DNA of 64,000 bases from positions 12,255,024 through 12,319,023 of the forward strand of contig NW_004955447.1 of the NCBI RefSeq assembly GCF_000276665.1. The letters are read 5' to 3'. Both the position numbers and the translations under genes were made by a program. The DNA is from Chinchilla lanigera. Lineage: Eukaryota; Chordata; Mammalia; Rodentia; Chinchillidae. The notes under the pieces are model-generated. The model worked only from the letters and a program-made list of their open reading frames with translations. It was not told where the DNA came from and did no database searches. Positions 59,569-64,000 of the stretch are shown here, piece after piece (position 1 is the first letter of the stretch; every line of letters starts with the position of its first letter).

Positions 59569-59761
59569 TCCTGATTCTGTCTCCACAGAACTCCAAAACT
59601 CACATGAACAGTAGAAATGATATTTAAGTACACAACCAATATTTTTCTCCAGTGTTTATTAACTTCTCACTGTTGCAAACACATTAGCAAATCTAAATAG
59701 ATGTACAAACAATATTAAAATTCACACACACATACATACAAATGATTTTGTATAGTGCTTT
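59569..59761. other. short unique spacer
   Basis: Contains CACACACACATACATACAAA (59723-59742). No gene seen. Confidence 0.4.
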
Positions 59762-60286
59762 TTAAAAATCTGAAAAATATGAAAAAGTCATTGAAATGAT
59801 AGGCACACAAATAAAGTACATAATTTGATACAGTTGGGTAAAATACTTAATACTTTTTCCAATATGGGAGATTTGTATATGAAACCAGTGACATTTTTTG
59901 TAGTCACTGTGGACTTTAAGGATTTTAAAATACAGTGTGATCAGAATTAATGAACCCCACTTGGCAAAGCCGTTCCTAGCATCATGATATTCTTTTATGT
60001 GAGACATGAAAATTCCAAACATCTTGTACTGTACTAAGATTCTGTCTGGCAAGGGATTACCATGAGACACCTTTATGAGTTGTTTGAAAATTTCTTTGTA
60101 AAGGTCAGTTCCCCACAGGATTGGTATTAGTAATTGGTCCAAAAGGAAACTACATCTCAAGAATTGCTGTTCACTGTCTGATGAGATCTGAGAGGCCCAA
60201 ACAAAAGAAGCTTCTAAATTATCTTTGTTTCTAAAGCAGGCATCCTCAGAGTCAGTTTCAAGGGCAAGCCAATCCATATTGCTCAA
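59762..60286 (-). other. unexplained 174-codon open frame
   Basis: The longest frame in the window that I cannot attribute to a known repeat. Residues 1-110 have mixed composition (LALETDSEDACF near 7-18, WASQISSDSEQQF near 30-42, GNPLPDRILVQYKMFGIF near 75-92, YHDARNGFAKWGS near 99-111). About 112-174 is AT-driven, hydrophobic sequence. No signal peptide, no recognised domain, no Kozak or splice support that I can defend, and upstream minus-strand sequence has frequent stops. It could be a decayed retrocopy, part of an unrecognised retroelement, or chance. I do not call it a gene. Confidence 0.2.
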
Positions 60287-63200
60287 CTTAGTGTTCCAAA
60301 ACTCCGTGGTGAGGCAGCATTCTTATATTGTGGGAATTATAGGTTTCTTTGTAAGTTAAAATTCTCATTTTTAGAGCTTATTATTTGCTTCCCTCTGGCA
60401 GCTGCCATATTGCTGTGAACATCACTGTACCTGCCATCATTTGTGACATAGTCCATAGGACACCCGTCAGGGAATTTGTCTCAGACTCTACCCTAATACA
60501 GATTTAACAATCAGAGGAACACTACCCTTTAATAAAACATAAGAAACAGTCTCGGCAGCGTGAAGGCTGAAGGCAAGACAGTGGTAAACTCTGACTCTCC
60601 GTGGTATTCAGAAGGAATCAAGATGACAGTTCTCAATTGATTTTGTAGCTGCAGACATGGTCAAGTCACTGTTTAACTGATTTGTGAAAATATGTATTTT
60701 TAATGGCCAACATGGTAAGTGTATTTCAAATAAGTCACAGATATATAAAATAGTGTATAATAATGTAAAAATGGCTGAAGTCCATTGCTATTCTCTTAAG
60801 CCCCACAGAAGGGAAATCGGAGACATTTTCAGACATGTGTTCTTGAAGGGCTCAGAAGGATAAGAGCTAAGCCATTCAATTATTTTAAACTGTCAGTGGT
60901 TCAAGAGGGGAAATACGTACAAGATCCTTTTACTTTCTATTGTTTGTCCTATGAATAATATGATCTCTCATGACAATATATTCTTATGATCTCTCTTTTT
61001 TAAAAGAATGTCTGGAAAAGCAATAAGAAAGAAAGAACACGGATAGAACATCTAAAAACTTCAATGAAGGCACTGAATCTGAGGAATGGAAAGGCACACA
61101 GCGGAAGTGAATCTCTTGCTGTTGACCATGAAATACACTATTATTAGCTGTGTACAGCAGAACAGTGTCCCCTGAGAATGTGAAAAATGCATCTGGTAGG
61201 CAGTTTTTAAGTCTTAAACTGATCTATTTATTCTTACAATTATTATAAGAAAATGGCAGAAATAATACAAGAATTTAATTGAAGTATTTTCCTTGGGCAT
61301 TTATAAATACTTAGAACATCAACTAGCTATATAAACTATTATCTGGGATTGTGTATTTAAAAGTTACAATGATCAAAAACCTAATCAATTGATATTAATG
61401 TGAGTTAGAGAAGTGCTAAGCAAGAAGTTAGTTTCAGAATCTTATGGAAAAGGAGGATCTACACTCCTTTATGTTCATGATGTTTATGATCAATGTAAAA
61501 GATAAGAGGTCTTGGATTGGGTATTTTAATGTACTGATCTCTGTGTGGATTGTGGTTCATAATTTCCTGGATTGGCTTAACTCATTAATTTCTGAGGTTC
61601 CCTTTCCATTTCTGATTATAATTTGACTTTCAGTGAAGCTGTCCTTGGGGTATAGAATACACTTATCTAATTATTGAAATATTTTAATTTCTGGGACAAT
61701 TGGTTTTACTCATTGAATACCTCTTCTTTATAATTCTGTATAAATATATATATGTATAATTCCATGTGAAAATAGGTAATATGATTTAATAATCTCCACC
61801 CCTCCTGAATACTGACAATTATATTTCAGGAAAAGAGAAGAAAAGAATAGTTTTATTTCTTTAAAATCTTCCTGTGCAGTTTCTGGAAATGGTGGATTCC
61901 TTGAGGTGCTCTCCAAGTTGTGAGAGCCACTGTCACCCAGGCAGCCGATTCACCCGAGCAGCTTTCATCCTTCCTCAGGACACTCAGTTTTTGTGATGTA
62001 ATCTCAGTCTATCTGACCACTGATAGTATTAGTCTATCTAATATAAGTCTATTAGGAGATACACTTAGGAGTCAGAGAAAGAGTTGAAGATGCTAAATTT
62101 CTTCTATAAGCTCTCTAACTGGTAATGCTACCTGACTAAAACAAGTCTTGGAGTGAGTTCCATGCCAGACTGCAGGGAAAACTCAGTCACACACCTTATT
62201 TTTGTAAGCTCAGCAAAGCTGCAAACACTTCTCAGTACTTAGCATGATTGATTCCTAGCACATGCCATGATATTTTAGCAGCAAAAGCCAGCTAACCTTT
62301 AGTTGAAACCTCATTACAGAATTCTCCATTATGTAGCAAAGAACAGAATCACAGACCTCCTGTGCCCAGAACACCACTGAAAATAGTATGAATTCTTATA
62401 TTTTGTTCATACTAGAACAGATACCCTTGAACAATATTTAGAACCCATACAATATCTCTAGAACAGTAAAATTAACGTATTTGAATACTTTTTATGCAGA
62501 TACAATTATTCTCTCCCCAAAAATCCAGCACTCGTGACCATATTTTGACAGTTATTTTGTTTGAGGAAAACAGAAATGCTAAAGTAGTCTGAATCTCCAT
62601 CTCTGCAGCCTCCTTGTTGGTAGTATGCACAAGGCTGAAATCCAATAAAATTACGCTCAATGTCCAATGAAGTATGGGGAAGCATTTGAAAGGAACACTC
62701 AGAGTGCTAGCATCGTGCAAATTTACACACAGCCTGTAAGATCTTGAGAATGAAGTGTCTGTGCAGAGCTGGCCGGTATCTGCTGGCTCTTGATTTGTCT
62801 TACACAATTGGACTGGCTAAAAAGGAGAGGCACCGCTCACAAGAGAGTCACTTTTACCAGTCTCAATCGGCATGCCACCGATGAGCTGAAATTGACGGCT
62901 GTGAAGATGGCTGAGAGGGTAGTGGCCCCCTTGGGATGAGCTGGGTGTGACTGACTAGGAATACAATGGTATCTGGATGGAGGAGGGATTTGTAGATCTT
63001 GCTGGTCACTCTACAGGGCTACGTAGCATCACTGATGTCAGCCCCTAGGTGGAAAATGGTGCAATGATTTGAATCGTTGCTGTTCTTGACTGGTGGCCTG
63101 GCAGACAGAGTGCAGTGAATTGATGATATGCCAAGTTACCAACCTCTGGCGCAAGTAGATGTGTCAAGCGAGTAAAGATAGGGTGTTGCTTTCAGGGACG

Positions 63201-64000
63201 AGCTGTGTGTAAGTGCTTCTGAAGCCAGTCCCAGGAATCTGAAGAGGCTCCTTGTTCAGAGGCGCCTGCTCCTGCTTCTCGTCCAGCCCTCTGAGGAACA
63301 GCCTCAGGACTCGTCAGCCTCCCCTGCAGTGCCAGGCACAGCCGTACACTGTGCTTTGCATTCTGCTTGTTTGGTTCTTCACTTTATAAAGAGGAAACAC
63401 AAACCACTTATTTTTAAATAGTACTGATCAGTAGGAAGAAGGGCAAATATTCTTCCTGTATATGCTACTCCTGCCAGCTTGTGGAATGCACTTTGATCAT
63501 TACTGATAACCAAGGAGTGTTTGCTTGTTTGTTTGTTTGAATCTTCTGAACCTATGAAAACTTCACTGAACAATGAAAACTTCAGCTTTCCTTGCTTAGC
63601 AGCTCTCGGGCGCCTTCTGATTACTTTCCCTCTCTAAAGTTATCCTTTCTCATGCACCCCGTTTCATTGATCTGGGCTGTTTCTCTTCACCCAATCCCAA
63701 GTGCCTTAGAGTGTTACCAGGGACCAAAGGAAAAGAGGTGCTAGTCACTCTCCTCCGCGCCCAGCCTCTGCTCACTCCCATGATCCCACTCTCAGCTGCC
63801 GCTGAACTCCACCTCTGAATGCGTGTGACTAAGCACATGAAATTTAGGTCAACCTTGCTCATATATTAATAAAACTCACACACACAAGAGTTGTGCAAAA
63901 TATAACTAACCATTTTGCAGTGTGGATGTTCACATGGATGTCCTGTGAAGGAAAAAGATTAAAGTCAATATGCACATTTGAATTGCAGTCTGCTTAGTGA
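60287..64000. other. unique DNA, no gene seen
   Basis: 60290-62800 is AT-rich with short chance frames. 62860-63330 and 63600-63830 are GC-richer and contain some CpGs (AGGCGCCTGC, TTCTCGTCC, CTCTCGGGCGCC, CCTCCGCGCCC) but no recognisable exon. TTTGCTTGTTTGTTTGTTTG at 63520-63539 is a small TTTG repeat. A (CA)n patch (63875-63888) lies near the right end. Confidence 0.35.

Noticed and set aside
59232..59627. 131-codon frame (+) ending in a repeated SIYL run
   Set aside because: It lies antisense within an ancient interspersed repeat and reads into a TATC microsatellite, which generates the SIYL repeats.

Overview
This window looks like AT-rich (roughly 62-65% by eye) nuclear DNA from a mammal, most likely a rodent. 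Copies of two rodent SINE families occur on both strands: tRNA-Ala-derived ID elements and 7SL-derived B1 elements. Their background is ancient mammalian repeats (L1, L2, MIR, MaLR LTRs, a MER5A-like element). The ID copies end in a 'ggtaccggagaaaaacc'-type tail rather than the mouse/rat BC1 tail. That suggests a non-murine rodent, but I cannot name the species.

I find no protein-coding gene, exon series, rRNA, functional tRNA or CRISPR array. Every open frame is short. The longest that can be explained (175 codons, 30024-30551, minus) is a decayed L1 ORF2 C-terminus. A 174-codon frame at 59762-60286 (minus) is unexplained. The window is best read as a gene desert or the inside of a very large intron.

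Layout. 1-5 kb: unique AT-rich DNA with a small hairpin cluster. 5-7.2 kb: a MER5A-like element, an inverted-repeat DNA transposon whose arms resemble a mariner transposase C-terminus, a B1, and an assembly gap inside a GAAA microsatellite. 7.2-14.4 kb: unique DNA and one MIR. 14.4-16.3 kb: an old antisense L1 containing a perfect 15-bp hairpin. 18.7-20.1 kb: B1, a small tandem repeat, a GC-rich block and an antisense L1 3' end. 21.8-28.3 kb: ID, B1 and L1 3'-end copies. 28.9-31.5 kb: antisense L1s, the largest interrupted by a second mariner-like inverted-repeat element. 32.9-35 kb: two MaLR LTRs and an L2. 36-44 kb: three IDs and a sense L1 3' end. 46.7-48.9 kb: L1 and MIR. 49.2-49.5 kb: an old repeat with a GATA tract. 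52.7-54 kb: sense L1 with the second assembly gap. 56.5-58.4 kb: B1, a young ID with clear target-site duplications, and a third mariner-like element split by an L1 3' end. 59-60.3 kb: another GATA-edged old repeat and the unexplained frame. 60.3-64 kb: unique DNA.

The most interesting pattern is the set of three inverted-repeat elements (about 5.85-6.23, 29.24-29.72 and 57.80-58.39 kb). In each, both arms read inward-to-outward as the same degenerate mariner/Mos1-type transposase C-terminus (FQ.CF..W....W..C). They look like fossil foldback derivatives of a mariner element. They may already be catalogued; I could not search a repeat library.
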